A stretch of 64,000 nt of DNA from Halomonas litopenaei (GCF_003045775.1 NZ_PXNS01000007.1:1-64000), one strand, 5' to 3'; shown: positions 9,175 through 21,436, counted from the first letter of the stretch. A program made the numbers and translations. The notes: generated by a model from the sequence alone, not told the origin.

Positions 9175-10245
9175 TTAAAGCGCCGCCAGCACCGCATCCC
9201 CCATCTCACTGGTGGACACCTGGCGGGTGCCCGGATAGGCGATGTCGGCGGTGCGCAGGCCCTGATCCAGCACCTTGCCCACCGCAGCCTCGATGCGCTC
9301 GGCCATGGCTGGCTCGTTGAGCGAATAGCGCAGCATCATCGCCACCGAGAGGATGGTGGCCAGCGGATTGGCGACACCCTGGCCAGCGATATCCGGGGCG
9401 CTGCCGTGGCAAGGCTCGTACATGCCCTGGCCGCTTTCGTTGAGCGAGGCCGACGGCAGCATGCCGATGGAGCCGGTCAGCATGGCGGCGGCGTCGGACA
9501 GGATGTCGCCGAACATGTTGCCGGTCACCACCACGTCGAACTGCTTGGGCGCGCGCACCAGCTGCATGGCGGCGTTGTCCACGTACATGTGCGACAGTTC
9601 CACGTCCGGGTACTCGGCGGACAGCCGCTCCATCACCTCGCGCCACAGGATGGTGACCTCCAGCACGTTGGCCTTGTCGACGCTGCAAAGCTTCTTGTCA
9701 CGCTTGCGCGCCATCTCGAAGGCCACCCGGCCGATACGCTCGATCTCGCTCTCGCTGTAGACGTAGGTGTTGAAGCCGACGCGCTCACCGTCACGCTCCT
9801 CGACGCCGCGGGGCTGGCCGAAGTAGATACCGCCGGTCAGCTCGCGCACGATCATGATATCGAGCCCAGACACCACCTCGGGCTTGAGGGTCGAGGCCTC
9901 CGCCAGCTGCGGATAGAGGATGGCCGGGCGCAGGTTGCCAAACAGCCCCAGCTCCTTGCGCAGCCCCAGAAGCCCCTTCTCGGGTCGCTTGGAAAGGTCC
10001 TCGATGGTGTCCCACTGGGGGCCGCCTACGGCCCCCAGCAGGATGGCGTCCGCCGCACGCGCCTTGGCCAGGGTCTCCTCGGGCAAGGGCTCGCCGTGGA
10101 CGTCATAGGCACCGCCGCCTACCAGCGCTTCCTCCACGTCCACGTCGAGCCCCTTGGCCTTGAGCGCCTCGAGCACGCGGCTGGCCTGGGCGGTGATCTC
10201 GGGGCCGATGCCGTCACCGGGAAGGACAAGAATCTTGCGGGTCAT
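9175..10245 (-). CDS. leuB: 3-isopropylmalate dehydrogenase
   Basis: A 356-residue enzyme that oxidatively decarboxylates 3-isopropylmalate to 2-oxoisocaproate with NAD+, the third step of leucine synthesis. Visible signatures: N-terminal [12 protein letters not shown], the substrate-binding [10 protein letters not shown], the VDKANVL lysine-containing loop, the family stretch [20 protein letters not shown] and the nucleotide loop [12 protein letters not shown]. Start ATG 10245 gives [12 protein letters not shown]; frames upstream of it carry no family sequence. It follows leuD by 94 bp, with a hairpin in the gap, and precedes asd by 127 bp. Confidence 0.97.
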   Translation of the reverse strand: MTRKILVLPGDGIGPEITAQASRVLEALKAKGLDVDVEEALVGGGAYDVHGEPLPEETLAKARAADAILLGAVGGPQWDTIEDLSKRPEKGLLGLRKELGLFGNLRPAILYPQLAEASTLKPEVVSGLDIMIVRELTGGIYFGQPRGVEERDGERVGFNTYVYSESEIERIGRVAFEMARKRDKKLCSVDKANVLEVTILWREVMERLSAEYPDVELSHMYVDNAAMQLVRAPKQFDVVVTGNMFGDILSDAAAMLTGSIGMLPSASLNESGQGMYEPCHGSAPDIAGQGVANPLATILSVAMMLRYSLNEPAMAERIEAAVGKVLDQGLRTADIAYPGTRQVSTSEMGDAVLAAL

Positions 10246-10297
10246 GAGATGGGGTTCCTGAAAGCTGGCAGAAAGATGAAGATCGAGAGAATCGTAA

Positions 10298-10317
10298 GCC
10301 CCGCCATCGGGCGGGGC
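10298..10317 (-). terminator. Hairpin between leuD and leuB
   Basis: GCCCCGCC/GGCGGGGC with a 4-nt ATCG loop lies in the 94-bp leuD-leuB gap. There is no T-tract, so it is more likely an RNA-processing or expression-balancing element inside the operon than a full stop. Confidence 0.4.
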
Positions 10318-10339
10318 CAGCTGTCGATGACAGACAGGT

Positions 10340-10993
10340 CTACGCCTTGGCCGGCTCGCGGAACAGCCAAGGGCGAGCGGTGCGATGACGCGCCTCGAAA
10401 TCGGCGATGGCGGCCTCGTCCTTGAGGGTGATGCCGATATCGTCGAGGCCTTCAAGCAGGCAGTGCTTGCGGAAGGCGTCCACCTCGAACTCGAGGATCT
10501 CGCCGCCAGGGGTCACCACACGCTGGTGCTCGAGATCGATATCGAGACGGTAGCCCTCGTTGGCCTCGACCTCGGCGAACAGCCGGTCGACCTGCTCTTC
10601 AGGCAGGGTAATCAGCAGGATGCCGTTCTTGAAGGCATTGTTGTAGAAGATATCGGCGAAACTTGGCGCGATGACCGCGCGGAAGCCGAAGTCCTCCAGC
10701 GCCCAGGGCGCGTGCTCACGGGAACTGCCGCAGCCGAAGTTGCGCCGTGCCAGCAGCACCTGGGCCCCCTGATAACGCGGCTGATTGAGTACGAAATCCG
10801 GGTTCAGCGGGCGCTGACTGACGTCCTGACCGGGCTGGCCCTCGTCGAGGTAGCGCAGTTCATCGAACAGGTTGACGCCGAAACCGGTACGCTTGATCGA
10901 CTTCAGAAACTGCTTGGGGATGATCAGGTCGGTGTCGACGTTGGCCCGATCCATCGGCGCGACCAGACCCTCGAGGCGTTCGAACTTTTGCAT
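10340..10993 (-). CDS. leuD: 3-isopropylmalate dehydratase small subunit
   Basis: A 217-residue swivel-domain subunit that pairs with LeuC to isomerise 2-isopropylmalate to 3-isopropylmalate. [29 protein letters not shown] at the N-terminus and [15 protein letters not shown] near residue 80 are the family hallmarks. Start ATG 10993 has AGGAGG 7-8 nt upstream and lies 3 nt after the leuC stop, so the two subunits are translationally linked. Confidence 0.97.
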   Translation of the reverse strand: MQKFERLEGLVAPMDRANVDTDLIIPKQFLKSIKRTGFGVNLFDELRYLDEGQPGQDVSQRPLNPDFVLNQPRYQGAQVLLARRNFGCGSSREHAPWALEDFGFRAVIAPSFADIFYNNAFKNGILLITLPEEQVDRLFAEVEANEGYRLDIDLEHQRVVTPGGEILEFEVDAFRKHCLLEGLDDIGITLKDEAAIADFEARHRTARPWLFREPAKA

Positions 10994-10996
10994 GGC

Positions 10997-12442
10997 TCAG
11001 GCCTCCTGGCGAGCGGTGGTGGAATCAAACTGGCGCACATCGACGAAGTGGCCGGCGATGGCGGCAGCGGCGGCCATGGCAGGGCTGACCAGGTGGGTGC
11101 GACCACCGTAACCCTGACGCCCCTCGAAGTTGCGGTTGGAGGTGGAGGCGCAGTGCTCGCCGGCACCGAGCTTGTCGGCGTTCATCGCCAGACACATTGA
11201 GCAGCCGGGCTCACGCCACTCGAAGCCGGCCTCGATGAACACCTTGTGGAGCCCTTCCTCCTCGGCCTGACGCTTCACCAGACCGGAGCCCGGGACGACC
11301 ATCGCCAGCTGGATGCTGTCGGCGACCTTGCGACCACGGGCCACCTTGGCCGCCTCACGCAGATCTTCGATGCGTGAGTTGGTGCAGGACCCGATGAACA
11401 CCTTGTCGAGGCGGATATCGGTGATCTTCTGGCGCGGTGACAGCCCCATGTACTCAAGCGCCCGGGTGATGCCGGTGCGCGCGGTGTCGTCATCGGCCTC
11501 GGCGGGATCCGGGACCTCACCGCTGACACCGGTGACCATCTCGGGGCTGGTGCCCCAGCTGACCTGAGGCTCGATGGACGCAGCGTCCAGCGTCACCACC
11601 TTGTCGAACACGGCGTCGGCATCGGAGACCAGCTCGCGCCAGTCGGCCACGGCGGCGTCCCACTGCTCGCCGCTGGGGGCGAAGGGGCGCTCGGCCAGAT
11701 ACTCGATGGTGGTGTCGTCCACCGCGATCAGGCCGACCCGAGCTCCGGCCTCGATGGCCATGTTGCACACCGTCATGCGACCTTCCATCGACAGGCTCTC
11801 GATGGCGCTGCCGGCAAACTCGATGGCGTAGCCGGTGCCACCGGCGGTACCGATCTCGCCGATGATCGCCAGCACCACGTCCTTGGCGGTGACGCCCTCG
11901 CCCAGCTCGCCTTCGACGCGCACCTGCATGTTCTTCATCTTCTGCGCCAGCAGACACTGGGTGGCCAGCACGTGCTCGACCTCGGAGGTGCCGATGCCAT
12001 GGGCCAAGGCGGCAAAGGCGCCGTGGGTAGCGGTATGGGAGTCACCACACACCACGGTCATGCCCGGCAGCGTCGCACCCTGCTCGGGGCCGACCACGTG
12101 GACGATGCCCTGGCGCGGGTCATTGATGCGAAACTCCTCGATACCGAAGGCCTCGCAGTTATCATCAAGCGTCTGCACCTGGATCAGTGATACCGGATCC
12201 TTGATCCCGCTGTTGCCCTCGGAACGTTCCTTCACGGTGGTCGGTACGTTGTGGTCCGGCGTCGCCAGGTTGGCGTCCAGCCGCCACGGCTTGCGCCCGG
12301 CCAGACGCAGACCTTCAAAGGCCTGGGGCGAGGTCACCTCGTGCAGCAGTTGACGATCGATATAGATCAGCGCGGTGCCATCATCGCGCTCCTTGACCAG
12401 GTGCTGCCGCCACAACTTGTCGTAGAGTGTCTGGCCTGCCAT
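10997..12442 (-). CDS. leuC: 3-isopropylmalate dehydratase large subunit
   Basis: A 481-residue aconitase-superfamily protein with a [4Fe-4S] cluster. Visible: PDHNVPT, the [30 protein letters not shown] segment, and the cluster cysteines in FIGSCTNSR and [10 protein letters not shown]. Start ATG 12442 ([11 protein letters not shown]) has GGAGGAG 8 nt upstream; the longer frame to 12595 has no family similarity. It is the first gene of a leuC-leuD-leuB unit and diverges from a LysR-type regulator gene. Confidence 0.97.
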   Translation of the reverse strand: MAGQTLYDKLWRQHLVKERDDGTALIYIDRQLLHEVTSPQAFEGLRLAGRKPWRLDANLATPDHNVPTTVKERSEGNSGIKDPVSLIQVQTLDDNCEAFGIEEFRINDPRQGIVHVVGPEQGATLPGMTVVCGDSHTATHGAFAALAHGIGTSEVEHVLATQCLLAQKMKNMQVRVEGELGEGVTAKDVVLAIIGEIGTAGGTGYAIEFAGSAIESLSMEGRMTVCNMAIEAGARVGLIAVDDTTIEYLAERPFAPSGEQWDAAVADWRELVSDADAVFDKVVTLDAASIEPQVSWGTSPEMVTGVSGEVPDPAEADDDTARTGITRALEYMGLSPRQKITDIRLDKVFIGSCTNSRIEDLREAAKVARGRKVADSIQLAMVVPGSGLVKRQAEEEGLHKVFIEAGFEWREPGCSMCLAMNADKLGAGEHCASTSNRNFEGRQGYGGRTHLVSPAMAAAAAIAGHFVDVRQFDSTTARQEA

Positions 12443-12601
12443 GCGGTGTCTCCTCCGGGGGCTTGGCTCCAGGCGCCACGCTGGCGGTGGGCCTGTCGGT
12501 CGTTCTGAAGCCGCCCCTCTCGATTGATCGAAAACGGTCGTTTGCCGGTCCCGCGGGCCTTGCCCGGGGATGGGATAGATCGAGTGTCGCGCCACTCGCC
12601 A

Positions 12602-12629
12602 ATAAAATCAATTCATGTTATTTATTCAA
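12602..12629 (-). promoter_or_regulatory. Predicted leuC promoter
   Basis: On the minus strand TTGAAT (12624-12629) and TTTTAT (12602-12607) are spaced by 16 nt. They lie about 160 nt upstream of the leuC start in the most AT-rich part of the leuC/lysR gap. Sequence match only. Confidence 0.45.
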
Positions 12630-12632
12630 ACG

Positions 12633-12647
12633 ATTCCCAAGTGGAAT
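12633..12647. promoter_or_regulatory. Candidate LysR-type operator (T-N11-A palindrome)
   Basis: ATTCCCAAGTGGAAT is a 5-5-5 inverted repeat and satisfies the T-N11-A rule of LysR-family binding sites. It sits immediately upstream of the predicted leuC -35 and 60 nt before the regulator's own start, as expected for a regulator that controls the divergent operon and itself. Confidence 0.55.
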
Positions 12648-12707
12648 ACATCATTACCCGGCAAACCGTCGCCACTTTTCCTCGTCATCCGCCCCGGGAG
12701 CACTGCC

Positions 12708-13613
12708 ATGGATACCCAGAGCCTGCAGGCCTTTCTCGCCGTGGCCGACAGCGGCAGCTTCTCCCGCGCGGCGGAGCAGCTGCACCTCACCCAGCCGGCC
12801 GTCAGCAAGCGTATCGCCAGCCTGGAGGCGCTGACGCGCGCCCGCCTGTTCGACCGCATCGGCCGCCGCGTCAGTCTGACCGAAGCCGGACGGCTGCTGC
12901 TGCCGCGGGCACGCCAGATCCTGGTCATGGTCGACGACAGCCGCCGGGCCCTGAGCAACCTGAGCGACGAGGTCAGCGGCGAGTTGACCCTGGCCACCAG
13001 CCATCATATCGGACTGCACCGGCTGCCGCCGGTGTTGGGCAGCTACGTCAAGCGCTACCCGGAGGTGCGCCTCGACCTGCGCTTTCTCGACTCCGAGCAG
13101 GCCTACCAGGGCGTGCTAGACGGCGATATCGAGGTGGCCCTGGTGACCCTGTCAGCCCACCCCGACCCTCAGCTTCGCGCCACCAGAGTGTGGGTCGACG
13201 ACATGACCTTCGTTGCCGCCCCGGAGCATCCGCTCGCGCGGGAGAGCCGCGTAACCCTGGCGACCCTGTGCGAGCATGACGCCCTGTTGCCGGGGCCACT
13301 GACCTTCACCCGCCAGCTGATCCTCGAGCGCCTGGCCAGGCACGGTCTGGCGCCGCGGGTGGGACAGTCGACCAACTATCTGGAAACCCTCAAGATGATG
13401 GCCACGGCAGGACTTGGCTGGAGTCTGCTGCCCGACCCCATGGTCGAGCGGGACATCGCCAGCCAAAGACTGGTCCGACTGGCCCTCGAGGAGCCTGCGA
13501 TACAGCGCCCGCTCGGCTACCTGGTGCACCGCGACCGCACCCTGTCCAACGCCGCCCGCTCGCTGCTCGAATGCCTCGACCAGGAAGCCGTGGCAAACCC
13601 CGCCTCACCTTGA
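12708..13613 (+). CDS. LysR-family transcriptional regulator, probable regulator of leuCDB
   Basis: A 301-residue protein with an N-terminal winged helix-turn-helix (LQAFLAVADSGSFSRAAEQLHLTQPAVSKRIASLE, residues 5-40) and a C-terminal periplasmic-binding-like effector domain. Start ATG 12708 (MDTQSLQAFL) has GGGAG about 8 nt upstream; the in-frame ATG at 12615 would add residues without family sequence. It diverges from leuC with a T-N11-A palindrome between, an arrangement also known for Pseudomonas leuC. The effector is unknown; an isopropylmalate-type intermediate would be logical but is inference. A membrane protein gene follows after 24 nt. Confidence 0.9.
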   Translation: MDTQSLQAFLAVADSGSFSRAAEQLHLTQPAVSKRIASLEALTRARLFDRIGRRVSLTEAGRLLLPRARQILVMVDDSRRALSNLSDEVSGELTLATSHHIGLHRLPPVLGSYVKRYPEVRLDLRFLDSEQAYQGVLDGDIEVALVTLSAHPDPQLRATRVWVDDMTFVAAPEHPLARESRVTLATLCEHDALLPGPLTFTRQLILERLARHGLAPRVGQSTNYLETLKMMATAGLGWSLLPDPMVERDIASQRLVRLALEEPAIQRPLGYLVHRDRTLSNAARSLLECLDQEAVANPASP

Positions 13614-13637
13614 GCGCACCACCACAGGGACGTCTGA

Positions 13638-14963
13638 ATGACCCGCATGCCTCTCCCTCCACCGCGACACCGCCTGGCCGGCGCACTGACGTTGGCGGGC
13701 CTGCTGACGCAGATCGCGGGCCTGTGCCTCGACGGACTGCCGAGCTGGAGCGTCAGCCTGCCCTTGTGGGCCGCCAGCCTGCTGATGTGGCCGGACATTC
13801 CCCGGCGCAATCAGTGGCAGGCCGGCGTGCTGGCAGTGCTGGGGCTTGCCTTTTTGGTGCTGGCGGTGGTGGGCTTCGACGCCACCCCCGACATCACCAC
13901 CTTGCTCGATGGCAACGCCTTCGTGGTGGCCATGCTGGTAGGGGTGAGCTTTATCGCCTTGATCGGGCGCCCCTCGGAGGGGCCACCCAACAGCGAACCG
14001 GTGACCGGGCGCCGAGGTCTGGCCGGGACCTGGCTGGGGGTGCAGCTGCTCGGGGCCATCCTCAACCTGTCCGCAGTGTTCATGGTCGGCGATCGCCTGG
14101 AACGCCGCGGTCGTCTGCTCGACGTTCAACTACTGGGGCTCAACCGAGGGCTTTCCAGCGCCGCCATGTGGTCGCCGTTCTTCGCCGCCATGGGCGTGGC
14201 GGTCTCCCTGGCTCCATCGCTTGAATACACCACGGTGCTGGCCGCCGGACTGCCGCTGGCCTTTGCCGGCGGCCTCTACAGCGTGTTCGAACTGTCACGC
14301 CGCTTCGACGTCAGCGAGGTCCCCGGCTTTTCACTGTCCCCCCGCAGTCTGCTGATGCCGGCCAGCGTGGCCGGACTGGTGATGGTGTTTCACTACGTCA
14401 TCACACCGTCTCTGACCATCGTCAGCATCATCACCTTCCTGATGCCGACACTGGCGCTGGCCGCCAACCTGGCCAGGGGCGCTGCAGCGACCCGTGAACG
14501 CCTTGTTCGCCACCTCCACTACCGACTGCCGGGCATGCGCGGCGAAATCACCCTGTTTCTGTGTGCGGGACTTCTGACCAAGGGACTCTCGATCCTGGTC
14601 GCCGCCGCCACCAACGGTGACTGGACGCTGTTTGCCGACTTTGGCGTGGGGCCCGCCATGCTGAGTTATGTCGCCATCGTTGCCAGCGCCATCGCCGGCT
14701 TGCACCCGATCATCGGCATCTCGGTGCTGGCCTCGATGCTGGATCTGGATGGCCCCCACCAGACCCTGTTCGGTTTCGTCGCCCTGGCATCCTGGGGCGT
14801 GGGCACCGCCGTCGGCCCGCTGTCGGGCATCAACCTGTCACTGCAGGGGCGCTACGGGATCAGTGGCTATCGCATGATGAAGCACAATCTACACTACGCT
14901 CTGGTCATGTCGACGCTGGTGCTGGTGGCAATCGCCTGCCTGGCCCAGGCCGTCTCGGCCTGA
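13638..14963 (+). CDS. Polytopic inner-membrane protein, possible ion-transporter-like carrier
   Basis: A 441-residue, very hydrophobic protein with about 12 predicted membrane spans spread over its length (for example near residues 10-30, 62-82, 130-150, 245-287, 308-360, 410-432). I do not recognise the family with certainty. The C-terminal region GLHPIIGISVLASML...ASWGVGTAVGPLSGINLSLQGRYG has a glycine/proline-rich pair of half-helices of the sort seen in ion-transporter superfamily carriers, so a secondary transporter is plausible. It lies 24 nt after the LysR gene on the same strand, probably co-transcribed, so a link to branched-chain amino-acid or organic-acid transport is possible but unproven. 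Start ATG 13638 has AGGGA upstream. Confidence 0.7.
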   Translation: MTRMPLPPPRHRLAGALTLAGLLTQIAGLCLDGLPSWSVSLPLWAASLLMWPDIPRRNQWQAGVLAVLGLAFLVLAVVGFDATPDITTLLDGNAFVVAMLVGVSFIALIGRPSEGPPNSEPVTGRRGLAGTWLGVQLLGAILNLSAVFMVGDRLERRGRLLDVQLLGLNRGLSSAAMWSPFFAAMGVAVSLAPSLEYTTVLAAGLPLAFAGGLYSVFELSRRFDVSEVPGFSLSPRSLLMPASVAGLVMVFHYVITPSLTIVSIITFLMPTLALAANLARGAAATRERLVRHLHYRLPGMRGEITLFLCAGLLTKGLSILVAAATNGDWTLFADFGVGPAMLSYVAIVASAIAGLHPIIGISVLASMLDLDGPHQTLFGFVALASWGVGTAVGPLSGINLSLQGRYGISGYRMMKHNLHYALVMSTLVLVAIACLAQAVSA

Positions 14964-15019
14964 GCCGCACGCCAGACGATTGCTACCTGATATTGCGCCG
15001 ACGGCGCGGTCGGCGGACG

Positions 15020-15532
15020 TCAGCCAACACGCCCAAAGTAGCGATGGCCGCATTGATGGCAGGGCTCGATGCGCTTGACCCCGTGCAGTTCGACCACGGC
15101 GTCACAGTGCACGCAGGACATGCGTCCCGGCGCCGCCAGTTCGCCGGCGGTGTAATCGGCACGGGAGGCCTCGAGGTCGTCCTCGAGCTGCTCGCGCTCG
15201 ATCACGCTGCGATCGGCGATCGACAAGAGCGAGTCGACCACCTTGCGCGACAGGATGGTCAGGTCGATGCCGAGCCAGCTGGCCACGCCCTCGCCGCCGG
15301 CAGCCAGGTAGCGGCGCATGTCCTTGAGATCACGTTCGACCCAGGCCCTGAGCAGCGCCAGTTCGTCCTTGGTGTACTCCTCGAGCTCCGCCTCGAACTC
15401 CACGGCGTCATCGAGATCCTTCTGCAGATTGTCCCAGGTGAGGTCCTCGGCCCCTTCCTTGAGCCGGGCCAGTACCCGCTCATAGCCGTCGCGCAGACGA
15501 TGTTCGCCGGACGAAGAATGTTGATCACTCAT
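15020..15532 (-). CDS. Zinc-ribbon protein, YbeL/DUF1451 family
   Basis: A 170-residue protein: a charged helical N-terminal part (residues 10-120, rich in Glu/Asp/Leu) followed by a C-terminal zinc ribbon with CVHCDAVVELHG...CHQCGHRYF (two CxxC knuckles). This matches the YbeL/DUF1451 family, whose gene also lies head-to-head with leuS in E. coli. Function is unknown. Start ATG 15532 (MSDQHSSSGEHRL) has AGGAGG about 8 nt upstream; a longer frame to 15643 is unlikely. Confidence 0.88.
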   Translation of the reverse strand: MSDQHSSSGEHRLRDGYERVLARLKEGAEDLTWDNLQKDLDDAVEFEAELEEYTKDELALLRAWVERDLKDMRRYLAAGGEGVASWLGIDLTILSRKVVDSLLSIADRSVIEREQLEDDLEASRADYTAGELAAPGRMSCVHCDAVVELHGVKRIEPCHQCGHRYFGRVG

Positions 15533-15604
15533 GACGGTGTCCTCCTTGATGCAGACAAGGACCGCTCGGGGTAACCCGAACGGAACACTGGCGGCCCACC
15601 ATAG

Positions 15605-18340
<2,736 letters not shown>

Positions 18341-18400
18341 CAGCTCGCGGCGGGCGTCTCGCCCGCCGCGTCAGACTGTCGGTGATACCAGGACATGATG

Positions 18401-18425
18401 CCGAAGGCTGTGCCTTCGGTTTTTC
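18401..18425 (+). terminator. Rho-independent terminator between leuS and lptE
   Basis: CCGAAGGC-TGT-GCCTTCGG followed by TTTTT. It lies 60 nt after leuS and 25 nt before the lptE start, so it should reduce or separate read-through from leuS into lptE-holA. A second GC-rich hairpin (about 18347-18370) precedes it. Confidence 0.8.
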
Positions 18426-18449
18426 CCTCACGCTGGACAAGGAGTTCCC

Positions 18450-18941
18450 ATGCAGCGTCGTCACTTCCTTGGTCTGACCCTGGCCTCCGGCGCCGCCCTG
18501 CTGCTCGCGGGCTGCGGCTTCCACCTGCGCGGCGTCGGCGGCGAGGTGCTGTCCCTGGACAGCCTGGCGCTCGACGGTGCCGACACCCCCTTCGCCGAGC
18601 AGTTGACCAAGCGTCTGGAAAGCCTCGGCACCCGCGTCGACGAGACGGCGTCGCTGCGTCTCAACCTGGGTGGCGAAGACGTCAGCATCCGTCAGGTCGG
18701 CGTGCTCGATACCGGCTCTCAGGACCAGCAACTGGTGCTGCGGATTCCCTACTCGATCCAGCGTGCAAGCGATGGCGCCTACCTGGCCGATCGCCAGGCG
18801 GTGGAGGTGCTCGAGGAGTTCTCGATCACCGACGACAACCTGCTGTCCCAGGATGAGCTGCGCACGGATGCCCTGGAAAACGCCCGCCGCGAGGCCGTAC
18901 GCCAGATGATCGACCGACTGCGCGCCATCGAGGAAGTCTGA
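18450..18941 (+). CDS. lptE: LPS-assembly lipoprotein LptE
   Basis: A 163-residue outer-membrane lipoprotein that plugs the LptD barrel and is needed for lipopolysaccharide delivery to the cell surface. The signal peptide ends in a lipobox LLAGC at about residue 22, followed by GFHLRG, the family start. The signal begins MQRRHFLGL, which resembles a twin-arginine motif. Start ATG 18450 has AAGGAG about 8 nt upstream. Located between leuS and holA as in most gammaproteobacteria, with holA starting 8 nt after its stop. Confidence 0.93.
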   Translation: MQRRHFLGLTLASGAALLLAGCGFHLRGVGGEVLSLDSLALDGADTPFAEQLTKRLESLGTRVDETASLRLNLGGEDVSIRQVGVLDTGSQDQQLVLRIPYSIQRASDGAYLADRQAVEVLEEFSITDDNLLSQDELRTDALENARREAVRQMIDRLRAIEEV

Positions 18942-18948
18942 TTCACCC

Positions 18949-20010
18949 ATGAAGGTCTTTGCCGACAAGTTGCCGGACGCGCTTTCGAAGTCCGTGCCCC
19001 CTGTCATCATCGTCGCCGGTGATGAGCCTCTGCAGCACATGGAGGCCTGCGACCAGGTCCGGGCACGTGCGCGCGAGTCGGGCGTCGAGGAACGTGAGGT
19101 GCTCCACGTCGAGGCCAACTTCGCCTGGGGCCGCCTCACCGAGTCCGCGGCGAGCCTGTCGCTGTTCGCCTCGCGCAAGTTGATCGAGCTGCGTCTGGGC
19201 AGCGCCAAGCCGGGCCAGGAAGGCGGCAAGGCGCTCAAGGAGTACGCCGAACAGGCACAGGGCAGCGACAACATCCTGCTGGTCAGCTGCGCCAAGCTCG
19301 ACGCCCGCGAGCAGAAGAGCGCCTGGTTCAAGGCGCTCGACAAGCTGGGGCTGTTCGTTCCGGTGTGGCCGGTCGACCCTTCCCGCCTGGGTTTCTGGCT
19401 GAGGGACCGCGCCCAGCGCCACGGTCTGTCGATGTCGCTGGACGCCGCCCGGCTGCTGGGTGAGCGCACCGAGGGCAACCTTCTGGCCGCCGACCAGGAA
19501 CTGCAGAAGCTGGCCTTGATGCTTCCTCCCGGCGCCCAGGTATCCCCCCGTGACGTCGCCGGCGGGGTCGAGAACAGCGCCCGCTACGACGTCTTCACTC
19601 TGGTCGATGCCTGCCTGAAAGCCGAGCGCGAGCGCGTCCTGCGTATCCTCGCGGGACTGGCCGCCGAGGGTACCGAGCCACCGATCATCCTGTGGGCCCT
19701 GACCCGCGAGATTCGTACCCTGCTGTCGCTGCATCAGCACCTGGACCAGGGCCAGAGCTTCGAGCACGCCTGCAAGGCCCAGAAGCCTCCGATCTTCGAC
19801 CGTCGGCGCCCCGCCTACCAGGAAGCCATCCGTCGCCTGCCACTCAAGCGTCTGCACAAGCTTCTGATGTTCGCCCAACGCCTGGACCTGTCGATCAAGG
19901 GCGCAGCGGACCTGCCGCTGGAACAGGGCATTCAGGACCTGGCGCTGACCCTCGCTGGCGGTCGTGGACTGCTGGCAGAAATGGCCTGGTCCTATCGCGT
20001 GGCGCCGTAG
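18949..20010 (+). CDS. holA: DNA polymerase III delta subunit
   Basis: A 353-residue clamp-loader subunit (E. coli HolA 343) that opens the beta sliding clamp. It has an N-terminal nucleotide-fold-like domain with VPPVIIVAGDEPL, a central AAA+-like region (TEGNLLAADQELQKLAL near 185) and the C-terminal collar domain (LKRLHKLLMFAQRLDLSIKG). Delta normally lacks a working Walker A, and none is visible here. It starts 8 nt after lptE, so the two are co-transcribed. Confidence 0.95.
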   Translation: MKVFADKLPDALSKSVPPVIIVAGDEPLQHMEACDQVRARARESGVEEREVLHVEANFAWGRLTESAASLSLFASRKLIELRLGSAKPGQEGGKALKEYAEQAQGSDNILLVSCAKLDAREQKSAWFKALDKLGLFVPVWPVDPSRLGFWLRDRAQRHGLSMSLDAARLLGERTEGNLLAADQELQKLALMLPPGAQVSPRDVAGGVENSARYDVFTLVDACLKAERERVLRILAGLAAEGTEPPIILWALTREIRTLLSLHQHLDQGQSFEHACKAQKPPIFDRRRPAYQEAIRRLPLKRLHKLLMFAQRLDLSIKGAADLPLEQGIQDLALTLAGGRGLLAEMAWSYRVAP

Positions 20011-20046
20011 CCGACGATTCGTCTTCCTTGCTCTCGCATGATGTGG

Positions 20047-20072
20047 CCTGGCGTCACCCCTGTGACGCCAGG
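20047..20072 (+). terminator. Hairpin downstream of holA
   Basis: A perfect 11-bp stem (CCTGGCGTCAC/GTGACGCCAGG) with a CCCT loop lies 37 nt after holA. It lacks a T-tract but is placed where the lptE-holA transcript should end. Confidence 0.5.
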
Positions 20073-20211
20073 ATGGGATAGGTCAGCCCGGCCAATGGGG
20101 GTATGACCCCGCACTGCGGGTACTCTGCGCATAGAATAGGGCAAGCACCTGCATCATTACCCCTTGGGCGCCCAGCGCGTCTGGTCGCCAGCGACCGCGA
20201 GTGCCCCCATC

Positions 20212-21288
20212 ATGACCCGTGTCTTCCCGCTGGTTCTGGCCGCCGGCGTCACCTTGCTTTCGACCGCCAGCGCCCTGCTGTTGCTCGGCTACCTGAGCCA
20301 GGTGCGCCAGCCCATGGGCGTTGTCCGCGACGCCCTCATCATCGAAACGGCACGGTCTCAGGAAAATGTGGCGAGCATCGCTTCACTCAAGCAGTTTGCC
20401 GGCATCGACAACTCGCCCCGGGCTCACGAGCTCACGCAAGTGGCCGATACCCTCCAACACCGTCTGCGGACGCTGGCGGGCACCGCCACGCGGCTGCCCA
20501 CCTCCCAGAGGGACAGCGTGGTCGGCTACCTGCAACGCGCCGAGCACTCGATCAACCTGATCGCTCCTTCGCCTCTCTCCGACACCACCGCAGACATCAC
20601 CGACACCTTGCCGGGGCTCGCTTCGACCATCGATGAGCTGGCCATCTATCTGATGGAGACCGAGTCGCACCAGCGCAAGCTCGATCGACGCCTGGCATTG
20701 GTGGCCACCGTACTGACGGCACTGGTACTGATGGTCGGCATGGTGCTGTTTGTCGCCTTGCTGCGCCTGGAACGCCACAGCAACGCGCTGCGCTATCTGG
20801 CGATGACCGACGACCTCACCCAGCTCTACAATCGTCGCCAGTGGCTCGACCAGGCCCCCCACCTGCTGGCCCTTCGGCGCCCAGCGGATAGTCCAGTGGC
20901 GCTGATGCTGCTGGATCTGGACAACTTCAAACGCATCAATGACGGCTACGGCCACCCCACCGGTGACAAGGTATTGAAGTCCTTCGGCGAGATGCTCAAG
21001 CGCGTGGCCAGACGCAGTGATCTGGCGGCGCGTCTGGGGGGCGACGAGTTCGCCCTGCTGATGCCCCAGGCGGACGCCCGCAACGCCGAAACCGTCGGTG
21101 AACGAATTCGCCACGAAACCGAGCACTTCGACCTGACCCAGCCGGCGGGCGGCGCCAACCTTACGGTCAGTATCGGCATCGCCGTCTCAAGCCATGCCGA
21201 TGACGACTTCTCCACCCTGTACCGGCGGGCCGACCAGGCGCTCTACCAGGCCAAGCATCAGGGACGCAATTGCATCCGCCTGGGCTAG
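20212..21288 (+). CDS. Membrane-anchored diguanylate cyclase (active-type GGDEF)
   Basis: A 358-residue protein: TM1 about residues 5-27, a periplasmic helical region about 28-160 with no recognised ligand domain, TM2 about 165-190, and a GGDEF domain from about 205 to the end. The active-site motif reads RLGGDEFALLMP, and an inhibitory-site RxxD (RRSD) lies five residues upstream, so it should make c-di-GMP and be product-inhibited. DDLTQLYNRR at the domain start is also canonical. I use ATG 20212 (MTRVFPLVLAAG), which starts the signal-anchor; an in-frame ATG at 20164 adds non-family residues. It is a single gene and may supply the signal that controls adhesin-type surface proteins, which is inference. 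Confidence 0.92.
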   Translation: MTRVFPLVLAAGVTLLSTASALLLLGYLSQVRQPMGVVRDALIIETARSQENVASIASLKQFAGIDNSPRAHELTQVADTLQHRLRTLAGTATRLPTSQRDSVVGYLQRAEHSINLIAPSPLSDTTADITDTLPGLASTIDELAIYLMETESHQRKLDRRLALVATVLTALVLMVGMVLFVALLRLERHSNALRYLAMTDDLTQLYNRRQWLDQAPHLLALRRPADSPVALMLLDLDNFKRINDGYGHPTGDKVLKSFGEMLKRVARRSDLAARLGGDEFALLMPQADARNAETVGERIRHETEHFDLTQPAGGANLTVSIGIAVSSHADDDFSTLYRRADQALYQAKHQGRNCIRLG

Positions 21289-21436
21289 AGAAACCAACAA
21301 CCTGCATGAAATTCCTGTACCACCTTCGTTATACTCCTGTTGTCGCCAACGCATCCGGCGGGCAGGATGCCACTGGATGCATGTCGCCATCACCAAGGAT
21401 CGAACAATTCCCGACACCATCAACAAGGAAGCCCCC

